Assembly (NCBI RefSeq): GCF_900113015.1
Contig: NZ_FONV01000037.1
Span: forward strand, 1-39,167
Length of the DNA stretch: 39,167 nt
Direction: 5' to 3'
Source: Actinoplanes philippinensis
GTDB lineage: Bacteria; Actinomycetota; Actinomycetes; Mycobacteriales; Micromonosporaceae
Both the position numbers and the translations under genes were made by a program. The notes beneath the pieces are model-generated. The model saw only the letters and a program-made list of their open reading frames with translations. It made no database searches and had not been told where the DNA came from. Shown here piece by piece: positions 1-7,276 of the stretch; position 1 is the stretch's first letter, and each line of letters opens with the position of its first letter.

Positions 1-415
1 CGGGACCATCCGCGCCGCCCGCCTGCTCGCCGAGATCGGCGACGCCCGCGGAAGATTCCCGACCCCGGCCTCGCTGGCCTGCCTCGCCGGCGTCGTACCG
101 TCGACCCGCGAGTCCGGCAAAGCCCGCATCGTCGCGTTCCGCTGGGCCGTCGACAAACAACTGCGCGACGCCGTCTGCGACTTCGCCGGCGACAGCCGCC
201 ACAGCAATCCCTGGGCCGCCGAGCTCTACAACCGCGCCCGCAACCGCGGCCACGACCATCCGCACAGCGTGCGGATCCTGGCCCGCGCCTGGCTCGACAT
301 CATCTGGAAGTGCTGGACCACCAGCACCGCCTACGATCCCGCACAACACCCAGCCCTCCAACGACTCCTCAACCAAGATCAAACCGTGGCGGGTTGACAC
401 AGGGCTACTCATGCC
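1..415 (+). mobile_element. IS110-family insertion sequence, right end (truncated by window edge)
   Basis: The transposase tail at 2-397 and the few bases after it are the 3' end of an IS110-type element. The exact outer boundary is not provable from one copy. IS110 elements usually lack long terminal inverted repeats and none is seen. The stretch just after the stop (around 394-412) is the likely terminus. In this family a non-coding 'bridge' RNA specifies target and donor. It would lie mostly outside this window if the element is of the group that carries it upstream of the transposase. Confidence 0.6.
2..397 (+). CDS. IS110-family transposase, C-terminal part (5' end outside window)
   Basis: An open frame runs from the window edge for 131 codons to a TGA at 395-397. 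The peptide has the C-terminal 'Transposase_20' (IS116/IS110/IS902) signature: a helix-hairpin-helix-like start (RLLAEIGD), then TPASLACLAGVVPSTRESGK, and a basic helical tail (WAAELYNRARNRGHDHPHS) ending near a WLDIIWKCW segment. In IS110 recombinases the N-terminal RuvC-like DEDD domain works with a serine in this C-terminal domain during RNA-guided strand exchange. The serine of the RESGK stretch is a candidate (inference). The N-terminal domain is outside the window, so activity cannot be judged. Confidence 0.85.
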   Translation, partial: GTIRAARLLAEIGDARGRFPTPASLACLAGVVPSTRESGKARIVAFRWAVDKQLRDAVCDFAGDSRHSNPWAAELYNRARNRGHDHPHSVRILARAWLDIIWKCWTTSTAYDPAQHPALQRLLNQDQTVAG

Positions 416-439
416 ACGACCCTCGCACAGGGCGCCGGG

Positions 440-1324
440 TCAGGTCCGGTGGGAGCGGACGGTCAGGACGGCATCGGCGAAGGCGTCGGGGGCTTCCTGC
501 GGGAGGTTGTGGCCGGCGTCGATCGTCCGGTGCTCGTGGGCGGCGGTGAACTGGGGGGCGTGGCCGGCGGTGCCGCCCGGTTTGAGGGTGTCGGAGACGC
601 CGTCCAGGGTCACGGCGGGCACGGTGATCGGCGGGCGCGTGGCCAGGCGGGCCTCCAGCGCGTCGTACGCCGGATCGCCCGCGGCCCGGCCGAGCGCGTG
701 CCGGTAGGCGTGGATGACGACGTCGACGAAGTCCGGGTTGTCGAAGGACGTGGCGGTACGGGCGAAGGTCGCGTCGTCGAACGCCCACTGTGGCGACCAC
801 TGCCGCCACAGCATCCGGCACAGCTCTCGGCGGTGGGCGGCCAGTGACTCGCGGCCGCGTTCGGTCTGGAACAGGTGCTGATACCACACCGCGTGCTCGA
901 CGGCCGGGGGGAACGCGTGCCGCTGCCGCTCGATGTCGATGATGTCGTAACCCGCCAGCGACACCAGCCCGGCCACCCGGTGCGGCCAGAGCGCGGCCGC
1001 GACACAGGAGGCCAGGCCGCCCCAGTCGTATCCGGCCACGATCGGCCGGTCCAGGCTCAGCGCCTCGGCGAGCGCGATCAGGTCCGACCCGAGGGCGGCC
1101 TGCTGTCCGCTGCGGACGGTGCCGGCGGACCGGAACCGGGTCGGGCCGAAACCCCGCAGATAGGGGCGGATCACCCGGGCGCCGTGGGCGGTCAGCGCCG
1201 GGACGACCCGGTCGTAGGCGTGGACGTCGTACGGAAAACCGTGCGACAGGATGACCGGCCAGCCATCGGCCGGGCCGTCCTGCAGGTAGGCGATCGACAG
1301 CACACCGGCATCGACATGATCCAT
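440..1324 (-). CDS. alpha/beta-fold hydrolase (epoxide hydrolase-like)
   Basis: This 294-aa cytoplasmic hydrolase has an alpha/beta fold. The oxyanion-hole region reads LSHGFPYDVHAYDRVVPAL (HGFP near residues 28-31). The nucleophile elbow is AGYDWGG, which puts an aspartate (D100) in the nucleophile position. An Asp nucleophile followed by W-G-G is typical of epoxide hydrolases and haloalkane dehalogenases rather than Ser esterases. A late acidic residue (TLDGVSDTLKPGG) and the catalytic His in DAGHNLPQEAP complete a plausible triad. The frame is open 70 codons further upstream, but that extension is low-complexity basic/proline sequence, so the ATG at 1322-1324 is preferred. The substrate is unknown. 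It stands alone between an IS end and a LacI regulator. Confidence 0.85.
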   Translation of the reverse strand: MDHVDAGVLSIAYLQDGPADGWPVILSHGFPYDVHAYDRVVPALTAHGARVIRPYLRGFGPTRFRSAGTVRSGQQAALGSDLIALAEALSLDRPIVAGYDWGGLASCVAAALWPHRVAGLVSLAGYDIIDIERQRHAFPPAVEHAVWYQHLFQTERGRESLAAHRRELCRMLWRQWSPQWAFDDATFARTATSFDNPDFVDVVIHAYRHALGRAAGDPAYDALEARLATRPPITVPAVTLDGVSDTLKPGGTAGHAPQFTAAHEHRTIDAGHNLPQEAPDAFADAVLTVRSHRT

Positions 1325-1460
1325 GCGTTCCAGCGTACGAAGTCTCCGCCGGGAGAAGGCCGTGCCGCCCGGGCCGAGCCGCGTCCGGTCCGGATCCGGC
1401 CGGATCAGGGGAGGAGCTGACCGGCGCGGGGCGTGACGCGAGGAGGCGTACTTCCGGGGA

Positions 1461-2543
1461 TCAGGACGGGGGCGCGGTGCTGTCGCGGACCACCAGGCCG
1501 GTGGGGAGCAGGACGTGCTGGGGGGTGATGTCACCGGTCGTGCGGGACTGCGCGATGGCCGCGGTGAGTGCGGCGGCGGCCGCGCGGCCCTTGGCCTCGA
1601 CGTCCTGGCGGACGGTGGTGAGGGCCGGCCGGACCTGAACAGCGATCGGGTTGTCGTCGAAGCCGGCCACCGACAGCTCGCGGGGGACCTCGATGCCCAG
1701 CTCGGCGGCGGCCTGCAGGACGCCGTGGGCGACGACGTCGGAGAAGCAGAGGACCGCGGTGGGCCGGTCGGGGCGGTCCAGCAGCAGGTGGGCGGCGTGA
1801 CGGGCGGGCTCCGGGCCGGTGCCGTCCTGGCGGACCGCGGGCGGGATGATGCCGGCCGGGCGCAGCGCGTCCTGCCAGCCGAGCAGCCGCTGACGGGAGG
1901 CGTGGCCGTCGGGGGGAAGCGTGTCGGGGTCGACGACGCCGTGCGGGCCGTGCAGGCCGGACAGCAGCAGGCCGATCCGGCGGTGGCCCAGGTCGACCAG
2001 GTGCTGGGCGGCGGCCCGGGCGCCGGCCCGGTCGTCGACGTTCACGCTGGAGACCTCCGCCACCGGGTCCTGGTCGACGTAGACCAGCGGCATCCGCCGG
2101 CGCGACAGCACCTCGACGACCGAGGACGTCGGGTCGCAGGAGTAGATGAGCGCGCCGTCCATCGCGAGGTCGCGGGCCGGGACGATGGCGCCGCTGTCGG
2201 CCGAGGTGAGCAGGGTGATGGCCAGACCGGTGGGGGCGAGCTCCTCGGCGATCGCGCCGAGGAAGCGGGTGGCGACCTGATCGGTGAAGGCGAACCGCAG
2301 CGACGACGTCAGGACGATGCCGATGGTGCCGGTGGTGCCCCGGGCCAGGGCGCGGGCCGTCGGGTCGGGGCCGACGTAGCCCAGCTCGTCGGCGGCGGCG
2401 AGGATGCGTGATCGCAGCGCCGCCGACAGCTGGTCGGGTTTGGAGAAGGCGTTGGAGACGGTCATGCGGCTGACGCCGACACGATCGGCGATGGTCTGCA
2501 ATGTCACGCGTGCCGCCACGTCACCGCCGGTTCCTGTGCTCAC
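1461..2543 (-). CDS. LacI-family transcriptional regulator
   Basis: The protein is about 360 aa. An N-terminal LacI helix-turn-helix (VTLQTIADRVGVSRMTVSNAF, hinge helix near PTARALARG) precedes a periplasmic-binding-protein-like sugar-sensing domain (IGIVLTSSLRFAFTDQ, later VLCFSDVVAHGVLQAA and SVAGFDDNPIAVQVRPALTT). Members bind an operator as dimers and release it on binding a sugar or related ligand. The GTG at 2543 gives the usual short N-terminus. A GTG at 2600 is also in frame, adds 19 unusual residues, and overlaps the stop of the upstream small ORF as GTGA, so translational coupling from there is possible. No sugar-transport genes adjoin it. Its targets may be elsewhere, or its own promoter, which carries ACCGGT palindromes. 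Confidence 0.9.
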   Translation of the reverse strand: MSTGTGGDVAARVTLQTIADRVGVSRMTVSNAFSKPDQLSAALRSRILAAADELGYVGPDPTARALARGTTGTIGIVLTSSLRFAFTDQVATRFLGAIAEELAPTGLAITLLTSADSGAIVPARDLAMDGALIYSCDPTSSVVEVLSRRRMPLVYVDQDPVAEVSSVNVDDRAGARAAAQHLVDLGHRRIGLLLSGLHGPHGVVDPDTLPPDGHASRQRLLGWQDALRPAGIIPPAVRQDGTGPEPARHAAHLLLDRPDRPTAVLCFSDVVAHGVLQAAAELGIEVPRELSVAGFDDNPIAVQVRPALTTVRQDVEAKGRAAAAALTAAIAQSRTTGDITPQHVLLPTGLVVRDSTAPPS

Positions 2544-2596
2544 CTCGCCGTAGAAGGCCACGATAGCGCTGCCGTGGCCGTGCGGCGGTGGCGAGG

Positions 2597-2773
2597 TCAC
2601 GCGGGGGCGATGACGTGGGCGACGCGGATCAGGCCGCGGGCCACCCCGGCGCGGATCGTCCGGGCGCGGCGGGGGCGTTCGGTGTCCGGCACGACGGGCG
2701 CGCCGGGACGGGCGCTGCCGACGTTGTCACGGGTGGCGGTGACGGCGGTGACCAGGGCGACGGGGAAGTTCAT
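2597..2773 (-). CDS. small hypothetical protein, 58 aa, upstream of the LacI gene
   Basis: A 58-codon frame begins at ATG 2773 behind a very good ribosome site (GAGGAG, 6 bases upstream of the start). It ends at TGA 2597-2599, overlapping a possible GTG start of the LacI gene as GTGA. The peptide starts MNFPVALVTAVTATRDN, has a proline/arginine-rich middle (PDTERPRRARTIRAG) and a mildly hydrophobic end (LIRVAHVIAPA). I recognise no family. The strong ribosome site, tight junction and position directly behind two LacI-type operators support a real gene co-transcribed with the repressor. It could be a leader peptide or a small basic protein. Confidence 0.5.
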   Translation of the reverse strand: MNFPVALVTAVTATRDNVGSARPGAPVVPDTERPRRARTIRAGVARGLIRVAHVIAPA

Positions 2774-2797
2774 GGCGGGCTCCTCACTCGGTTTCTA

Positions 2798-2830
2798 TAC
2801 CGGTACAGTAGCGAGGCCTTCTTTACCGGT
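2798..2830. promoter_or_regulatory. pair of ACCGGT palindromes, candidate LacI-family operators
   Basis: TACCGGTA (2798-2805) and ACCGGT within TTTACCGGTCAA (2822-2833) lie 26 bp apart centre to centre, just upstream of the small ORF and the LacI gene. LacI-family operators are typically short palindromes with a central CG, often with an ACCGGT-type core, so autoregulation is likely. Local A/T content is higher than in the surroundings, consistent with a promoter. Confidence 0.5.
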
Positions 2831-2890
2831 CAAGAGGAATCTGAGGTGAACCCGTTCCCGCGCCGAACGGGTGACTCACCGTGATTTCAC

Positions 2891-2915
2891 GTGCACACGC
2901 CGTCCGGGCGGGTAG
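2891..2915 (+). promoter_or_regulatory. possible stress-sigma (SigB/SigF-type) promoter for the PRC-barrel gene
   Basis: GTGC at 2891-2894, a 15-base spacer and GGGTAG at 2910-2915 resemble the GTTT-N14-16-GGGTAT promoters of actinobacterial stress sigma factors. The element lies 39 bases upstream of the PRC-barrel start. The -35 match is partial. Confidence 0.35.
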
Positions 2916-2953
2916 CTGAGAGGACACCAACCCCCTGGACGTGAGGAGCCACG

Positions 2954-3430
2954 ATGATCACCCGAGACCAGATCGACACGCTGTACGGCCACGACGTGTA
3001 CGACAGCACCGGGGACAAGGTCGGCAGCATCGGCGCGGTGTGGAGCGACGGCGCCGGGGAGCCGGCGTGGGCCAGCGTACGGACCGGATGGTTCGGGCTG
3101 GGCGAGTCGCTGGTGCCGTTGCGGGACGCGGACCTGCAAGGGGACCGGGTCGTGGTGCCGTTCGAGAAGGCGTACATCAAGGACGCCCCGGACGTCGACG
3201 CCGAGGCCGACGAGCCCCTGACCGGCGACGAGGTCGTCCGGTTGTACCAGTACTACGCGATGAGCTGGGACGGCAGCGGCCGCGCCACGTCCCGGAACGC
3301 CCGCCCGGAGGACCTGTCGTCCGGGCGGGCCGCGCTGCGCCGCTACGGGGTGGCCGGTCAGCGGCAGGGCCGCGTCCCGGGCGCACGTGAGGAGTTCCGG
3401 GCGGCCGACGACCCGTACCGGATCGGCTGA
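2954..3430 (+). CDS. PRC-barrel domain protein
   Basis: The protein is 158 aa. The first ~65 residues form a PRC-barrel: ITRDQIDTLYGHDVYDSTGD, then KVGSIGAVWSDGAGEPAWASV, then LVPLRDADLQGDRVVVPFEK. PRC barrels are small beta-barrels found in RimM, in photosynthetic reaction-centre H subunits and in many stand-alone actinobacterial stress proteins. The remainder is acidic, then charged, and ends ADDPYRIG. A good ribosome site (GTGAGGAG) precedes the ATG. There is no signal peptide or membrane segment, so it is probably cytoplasmic. An upstream SigB/F-like promoter suggests stress induction. Its molecular role is unknown. Confidence 0.85.
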   Translation: MITRDQIDTLYGHDVYDSTGDKVGSIGAVWSDGAGEPAWASVRTGWFGLGESLVPLRDADLQGDRVVVPFEKAYIKDAPDVDAEADEPLTGDEVVRLYQYYAMSWDGSGRATSRNARPEDLSSGRAALRRYGVAGQRQGRVPGAREEFRAADDPYRIG

Positions 3431-3445
3431 CCGGCCGGCGCCGCC

Positions 3446-3469
3446 TCCCCGGCCGTCAGAAGCCGGGGA
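3446..3469. terminator. short hairpin between convergent genes
   Basis: TCCCCGGC (3446-3453) pairs perfectly with GCCGGGGA (3462-3469) across an 8-base loop. It sits between the PRC-barrel stop and the convergent gene and reaches into the latter's last codons. There is no T-tract, as is common in high-G+C actinobacteria. It is likely a bidirectional terminator. Confidence 0.45.
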
Positions 3470-4241
3470 AGGTGGCGCGCAGGTCGTCGAGCGTGAGGTT
3501 GCCGGTCACCTCGGTGCCGGCCGGGGTGTGCGCCGCGGAGAGCCGTCCGTAGATCAGCCGGAGCACCGCCTCCAGCGGCCCGGTGAAGGTGGCCGTGGCG
3601 GGCAGGTCGTCGGTGGTGAACCGCACCGACTCCTCGATCACGATCCGGTACGGCGTGCCGCTGACCGCGACGACCGCCTGCTCCGGCGCCTCCTTCGGTT
3701 TGCCGATGAAGCCGAGCAGGAAGCCCAGCCCGCCGGCCAGGTGCTCGGCGAGAACCTCCGCCGACTCCCCGGAGAGGGCCGCCGACGGGTCCAGGCCCAC
3801 CCGCACGTCCCAGGTGTGCTGGGCCACCTCGCTCAGCCGCAGGCCCGCGAAGAGGGCGAACGGCACCGGGTCGGGCAGGAACGTCCGGACGCGGAGCTCC
3901 TCGTGGCGGTCCTCGGGCACCGACTCGAGATCGGCGACGAGCGTCTCGTTGGCGCTGATCGAGCCGGTGGCCTGATCCTGGGGGTCCGACGCGTTCCACC
4001 GGTCCCATACGCTCTGGTTGAAGTCGGGGCCGGGCGCCTCGGCCTTGCCCACGGCGGCCAGGAACCCGGCCCGGGTGATCTCGGCGCCGCTGCCCAGGTG
4101 CGACAGGACGTCGGCGATCGTCCAGGCGGAGGCGCCGGACGGGCCGGTCAGCTGGTCGGGGGTGAGCGACGGGACGAGGGCGGCGAGGCCGTCCTGCTCG
4201 CTGCGCAGGGCCGCGATGGTGCGGCCGGCAAGGGTCGTCAT
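3456..4241 (-). CDS. maleylpyruvate isomerase family, mycothiol-dependent (DinB-like) protein
   Basis: The protein is 261 aa. The N-terminal ~150 residues match the actinobacterial MDMPI/DinB-like helical bundle: LRSEQDGLAALVPSLTPDQL, then the hallmark SAWTIADVLSHLGSGAEIT with its metal-ligand His, and later LSEVAQHTWDVRV with a second His. The C-terminal ~90 residues form the smaller MDMPI C-terminal domain (GTPYRIVIEESVRFTTDD onward). Characterised members use mycothiol and a divalent metal for isomerisation or thiol transfer. Most paralogues have no known substrate. It ends convergently with the PRC-barrel gene. Confidence 0.85.
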   Translation of the reverse strand: MTTLAGRTIAALRSEQDGLAALVPSLTPDQLTGPSGASAWTIADVLSHLGSGAEITRAGFLAAVGKAEAPGPDFNQSVWDRWNASDPQDQATGSISANETLVADLESVPEDRHEELRVRTFLPDPVPFALFAGLRLSEVAQHTWDVRVGLDPSAALSGESAEVLAEHLAGGLGFLLGFIGKPKEAPEQAVVAVSGTPYRIVIEESVRFTTDDLPATATFTGPLEAVLRLIYGRLSAAHTPAGTEVTGNLTLDDLRATFPGF

Positions 4242-4331
4242 GCCCCGAGCCTAGATCGCCCGCCGGCGCTGTCGGCCTCCGGCGGATCAAGAGCATCCTT
4301 GCGTACGGTCTGACGGCCGCTGGAGCCAGGC

Positions 4332-4358
4332 TTGAGGCGGTCCGCCGATCGTGGAGGC
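4332..4358 (+). promoter_or_regulatory. conserved leader of 71-aa microprotein (copy 1)
   Basis: TTGAGG (4332-4337), nine bases, then GATCGT (4347-4352) precede the ATG by a fixed distance. The same two blocks with the same N9 spacing precede the paralogue at 10253. CTGGAG occurs a further ~10 bases upstream in both. It may be a promoter of a nearly leaderless gene or a regulator site. The spacing does not fit an ordinary sigma-70 promoter. Confidence 0.45.
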
Positions 4359-4574
4359 ATGAACGCATCTCGCCTGGACGGCCAGCCGCTCCCCGCCGAC
4401 TTCACCTACCCCACCCTGGGCCGGTCGGTCGTCGACGGTGTGCTGATCCTGGGCCGGTCCGCCCTGGTCGCGATGACCGGGTTCGGCCTGATCATCGGGC
4501 TGGCCGTGGTCATCGCGCTCGCGTTGACCACGGCGATGGACATCCCCGGCTACGACGCCTCCGCCGACTACTGA
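4359..4574 (+). CDS. 71-aa single-pass membrane microprotein (paralogue 1)
   Basis: This 71-aa protein has a hydrophilic N-terminus (MNASRLDGQPLPADF), a conserved block (YPTLGRSVVDGVLILGRSAL) and one long hydrophobic segment (about residues 35-58, GFGLIIGLAVVIALALT). A GGAGG ribosome site supports the ATG at 4359 over the upstream in-frame TTG. It is paralogous to the 71-aa protein at 10253: both share MNASR, LGRSV-D, GR--LV and GLGL/GFGLIIG-A-V-A--LT. I recognise no named family. It overlaps the convergent protease gene by 7 bases. Confidence 0.65.
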   Translation: MNASRLDGQPLPADFTYPTLGRSVVDGVLILGRSALVAMTGFGLIIGLAVVIALALTTAMDIPGYDASADY

Positions 4575-5446
4575 CGGCGGCCCGGCGCCACCCGGCGGGC
4601 CCGGCGCAGCAGGAACACCACCAGCACGCCGCCGGCGAGCAGCACCGCCACCGGCGCCAGGAGTGGCACGCCGTTCCCGTCGCCGTTCATCTCGCCGGCG
4701 ATCCACGTGACCAGGCCGTCGGTGCGGGCGCCCAGGTCGGCCCCGCTGTGCGGGCATTCCGGCCCGGTGCTGACCAGCGCCACCAGCTCGGGCGTGCCGT
4801 CCGGCAGCTCCCGGAAGTACGGGCCGCCGGAGTCGTGCGGGCAGGCGCTGGTGTCCCGGCGCGGCGCCACGCCGGAGACCTCCATCAGCGAGTCGCCGAC
4901 GCTGTCCACGGTGAACAGGCCCGTCTGCAGCCGGACGGAGCCCTCGTCGCCGGTGTCCTCGGTCCGGCCGTACCCCGTGAGCCGGATCCTCTCCCCGGAG
5001 GCCGGCGGGCCGGTGGCGATCCGCAGCGGCCGGACGTCGGTGACCGCGGTCTCCAGCTCGGCGAGGGCCACGTCACCGGTGCCGGCCTGCCGGACCCCGA
5101 TCACCTCGATCTCGTGGCCGGCCCGTCTCCGCAGGTCGGTACGCCCGACGACGGCGGTCGTGGAGCGCGCGACCGTACGGCTCACGTGCTGCCCGTCGTC
5201 GTCGCGGAAACAGTGGCCGGCAGTGATCACCCAGCGGGGCGCGATCAGCGCTCCGGAGCACGAGCTGTCCCGGGTGCCCCCGTCGCCGTTTGGCAGGCCG
5301 GTCATGGTCAGCCGTACCGAGAAGGGATAGTCGCCGTCGGGCACGTCGTCGCCGTAGGCGATCGCCGCCGCCGGTCTCGCGCCGCCCGCCAGGACGATCG
5401 CCACCACCATCAGAAAGCCGAAGAATCTCGAGACCCCGTGTCGCAC
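4568..5446 (-). CDS. secreted trypsin-like serine protease (S1) with C-terminal membrane anchor
   Basis: The protein is 292 aa. A signal peptide (FFGFLMVVAIVLAGGARPAAA) ends near residue 28. The chymotrypsin-fold triad is visible: His78 in WVITAGHC, Asp125 in GDVALAEL, Ser206 in CPHDSGGPYF. Three cysteine-bearing motifs suggest disulphides. The C-terminus has a hydrophobic helix (LLAPVAVLLAGGVLVVFLL, residues ~262-280) followed by arginines, so the mature protease is probably tethered to the outer face of the membrane. The natural substrate is unknown. No protease inhibitor or partner is adjacent. Confidence 0.9.
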   Translation of the reverse strand: MRHGVSRFFGFLMVVAIVLAGGARPAAAIAYGDDVPDGDYPFSVRLTMTGLPNGDGGTRDSSCSGALIAPRWVITAGHCFRDDDGQHVSRTVARSTTAVVGRTDLRRRAGHEIEVIGVRQAGTGDVALAELETAVTDVRPLRIATGPPASGERIRLTGYGRTEDTGDEGSVRLQTGLFTVDSVGDSLMEVSGVAPRRDTSACPHDSGGPYFRELPDGTPELVALVSTGPECPHSGADLGARTDGLVTWIAGEMNGDGNGVPLLAPVAVLLAGGVLVVFLLRRARRVAPGRRQ

Positions 5447-5524
5447 CCCGGCATCGTGCGGGACGCGCGGTCGGCGCAGCGTCAGCAGTGTCCTTATGAG
5501 ATCTTTATCCCGCGGTGCGCGCTG

Positions 5525-6283
5525 TCACCGCCGGGGCAGCCGCAGACCGGACATGCCGCCGTCGACCGCGAGCGACATGCCGGTGGTCGCGCCCGCCTCC
5601 GGTGACGCCAGGTACGCCGCGGCGGCCGCCACCTCGTCCGCGGTCACCAGCCGGCCGGTGGGCTGCCGGGCGGCCAGCCGGGCACGTTCGGCCTCCGGGT
5701 CGCCGGTCCGCGCGAGCAGCCGCTGCACCCACGGCGTGTCGACGGTGCCGGGCGCCAGGCAGTTCACCCGGATGCCCTCGCCCACCAGGTCGGCGGCCAT
5801 CGCGAGAGTGAGCGAATGCACGGCGCCCTTCGAGGCGGAGTAGAGGGCCCGCTGCACCAGCCCGGCGTTCGCCGCGATCGACGAGAGGTTCACGATCGCG
5901 CCGTGCCGGCTGCGCCGCAGGTACGGCAGCGCCGCCGTGGTGGCCCGCGCGATGCCGACCACGTTGACGTCGAGGACCCGGTGCCACTCGGCGTCGTCGT
6001 TGCCCTCGACCGGGCCGACCGCACCGATCCCGGCACTGTTGACCAGGATGTCGATGCCGCCGAACGCCTCGGCCACCGCGGCCGTCGCCGCCTCCAGCGA
6101 TCCACGGTCGGTCACGTCGGCGGTCACCGGCAGCAGCCCGTCGGCAGGGTCGCCCGGGTGCAGATCGAGGACACCGACCCGTGCGCCCCGGGCCCGGAAC
6201 GCGGCGGTGATCGCGGCGCCGATGCCGGAGCCGCCGCCGGTGACGACCGCGACCAGGGTGCTGAACGACGTCATCGTGCTCAC
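5525..6283 (-). CDS. SDR-family NAD(P)-dependent oxidoreductase
   Basis: This 252-aa classical short-chain dehydrogenase has the cofactor motif TGGGSGIG near residue 15, the NSAG motif (DILVNSAGIGAVGP), the catalytic Ser in IVNLSSIAAN, the YSASK active-site Tyr/Lys and the C-terminal LAVDGGMSGL. A GTG start at 6283 overlaps the stop of the upstream amidohydrolase remnant (GTGA), so the two were translated as one operon. With a fuconolactonase-like remnant and a GntR regulator, the original job was probably oxidation of a deoxysugar or aldose such as L-fucose or L-rhamnose (inference). Confidence 0.9.
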   Translation of the reverse strand: MSTMTSFSTLVAVVTGGGSGIGAAITAAFRARGARVGVLDLHPGDPADGLLPVTADVTDRGSLEAATAAVAEAFGGIDILVNSAGIGAVGPVEGNDDAEWHRVLDVNVVGIARATTAALPYLRRSRHGAIVNLSSIAANAGLVQRALYSASKGAVHSLTLAMAADLVGEGIRVNCLAPGTVDTPWVQRLLARTGDPEAERARLAARQPTGRLVTADEVAAAAAYLASPEAGATTGMSLAVDGGMSGLRLPRR

Positions 6284-6615
6284 CCCGGCTCCAGGTGGTA
6301 GGTGCTGATGGCGGTGCCGGCGAACACGTCGGCCGGGGCGCCGCCGAGCAGCCCGGTCATCGCGTCCTTGACGTCGGCGTAGGTGGCCGCCGGCTCGAGG
6401 ACGGGCCAGTCCGAGCCGGACATGAGCCGGCCGTCGCCGAACAGGTCGATCGCGATGTCGACGTACGGCTTCAGGTCACGCGGCGTCCACGTCGCCCAGG
6501 CGGCCTCGGTGACCAGGCCGGACAGCTTGGCGACCACGTTCGGCCGGGCCGATTCGGGCTCTCGCAGCCAGGCGTAGCCGGAGGTCCACAGATGCTGGTG
6601 CGCGTCGATGATCAA
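6280..6615 (-). pseudogene. amidohydrolase (L-fuconolactonase-like) with large internal deletion
   Basis: The reading frame is intact from TTG 6615 (behind GGAAGGA) to TGA 6280 but only 111 aa long, against roughly 280 for the family. The true N-terminus is present (IIDAHQHLWTSGYAWL, with the metal-binding HxH). It then jumps straight to the family's C-terminal third (RPNVVAKLSGLVTEA, WTPRDLKPYVDIA, LMSGSDWPV). The barrel strands between, with their metal ligands, are missing, so catalysis is very unlikely. The deletion is in frame and leaves downstream coupling to the SDR intact. Confidence 0.7.
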
Positions 6616-6665
6616 CGGGGTCGGTCCTTCCGAGCGCGGGTCCACCGGCTGGCCGAATTCGTAGA

Positions 6666-6675
6666 TCCTATAGGA
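6666..6675. promoter_or_regulatory. palindrome TCCTATAGGA, candidate GntR operator
   Basis: A perfect 10-bp palindrome lies in the 61-bp gap between the divergent amidohydrolase remnant and the GntR gene, touching the latter's GTG start. It is A/T-rich compared with its surroundings and is placed to block transcription both ways. It also overlaps the presumed ribosome site of the GntR gene. Confidence 0.5.
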
Positions 6676-6676
6676 G

Positions 6677-7258
6677 GTGCTGGAGCACCTCCTCGCGCCC
6701 GGCGACCGGGTCAACATCGACGCTCTCGCGCGGGAGCTGGAGGTCTCACCCACCCCGGTCCGCGAGGCGCTGGCCCGGCTGGAGTCCGAGGGGCTGGTCC
6801 GCAAACGGCCGCGGGCCGGATACACGGTCAGCCCGCTGCTCACCGTCACCGAGTTTGACGACATGTTCGACATGCGGCTGCTGCTGGAGTGCACGGCCGC
6901 CCGGCGGGCCGCCGACCACGCCACGCGCGCTCAGGTCCAGGAGCTGATGGCGGCGGCCCGCACCGTCCCGCCCGGCGACACTCGCTGGCAGGCGGCGTTC
7001 ACCGCCCTCGACGCCCGGTTGCACGACCTGGTGGCACAGATGTCGGCCAGCCCGCTGCTGCGCGACGCGATCAGCCGGTTGCACGCCCACCTGCATCTGC
7101 ATCGGCGCCGTTTTCCGTACGCCCAGATCGCCGTCACCGACGCCGAGCACCGTGCCGTGGCCGCCGCCGTCCGGGACCGCGACCCGTCCCGCGCCGAGGC
7201 GGCGATGCGCGACCACCTCACCCGGGCCCGCGAGCGTCACCTCGCCGCCTTCGAGTAG
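6677..7258 (+). CDS. GntR-family (FCD) transcriptional regulator, short N-terminus
   Basis: The protein is 193 aa. The winged helix reads LAPGDRVNIDALARELEVSP, then TPVREALARLESEGLV, then RKRPRAGYTVSP. It is followed by an all-helical FCD ligand domain (FDDMFDMRLLLECTAARRAA; later DAEHRAVAAAVRDRDPSRAE with the metal-site His). Full-length relatives start about 15-20 residues earlier with helix 1 of the DNA-binding domain. Here an in-frame TAG at 6671-6673 forbids that. The GTG at 6677 has AGGAG directly against it with no spacer, so translation is either leaderless or the gene is truncated. It is divergent from the SDR/amidohydrolase pair it presumably controlled. Confidence 0.8.
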   Translation: MLEHLLAPGDRVNIDALARELEVSPTPVREALARLESEGLVRKRPRAGYTVSPLLTVTEFDDMFDMRLLLECTAARRAADHATRAQVQELMAAARTVPPGDTRWQAAFTALDARLHDLVAQMSASPLLRDAISRLHAHLHLHRRRFPYAQIAVTDAEHRAVAAAVRDRDPSRAEAAMRDHLTRARERHLAAFE

Positions 7259-7276
7259 CGCGGCCGGCGCGAGCGG

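Noticed and set aside
2908..2945. CTGAGA followed by ACC and CTGGA upstream of the PRC-barrel gene, reminiscent of a TPP riboswitch
   Set aside because: The second conserved core (GAACCTGAT-type) and the expected stems are missing, and the gene has no thiamine link.
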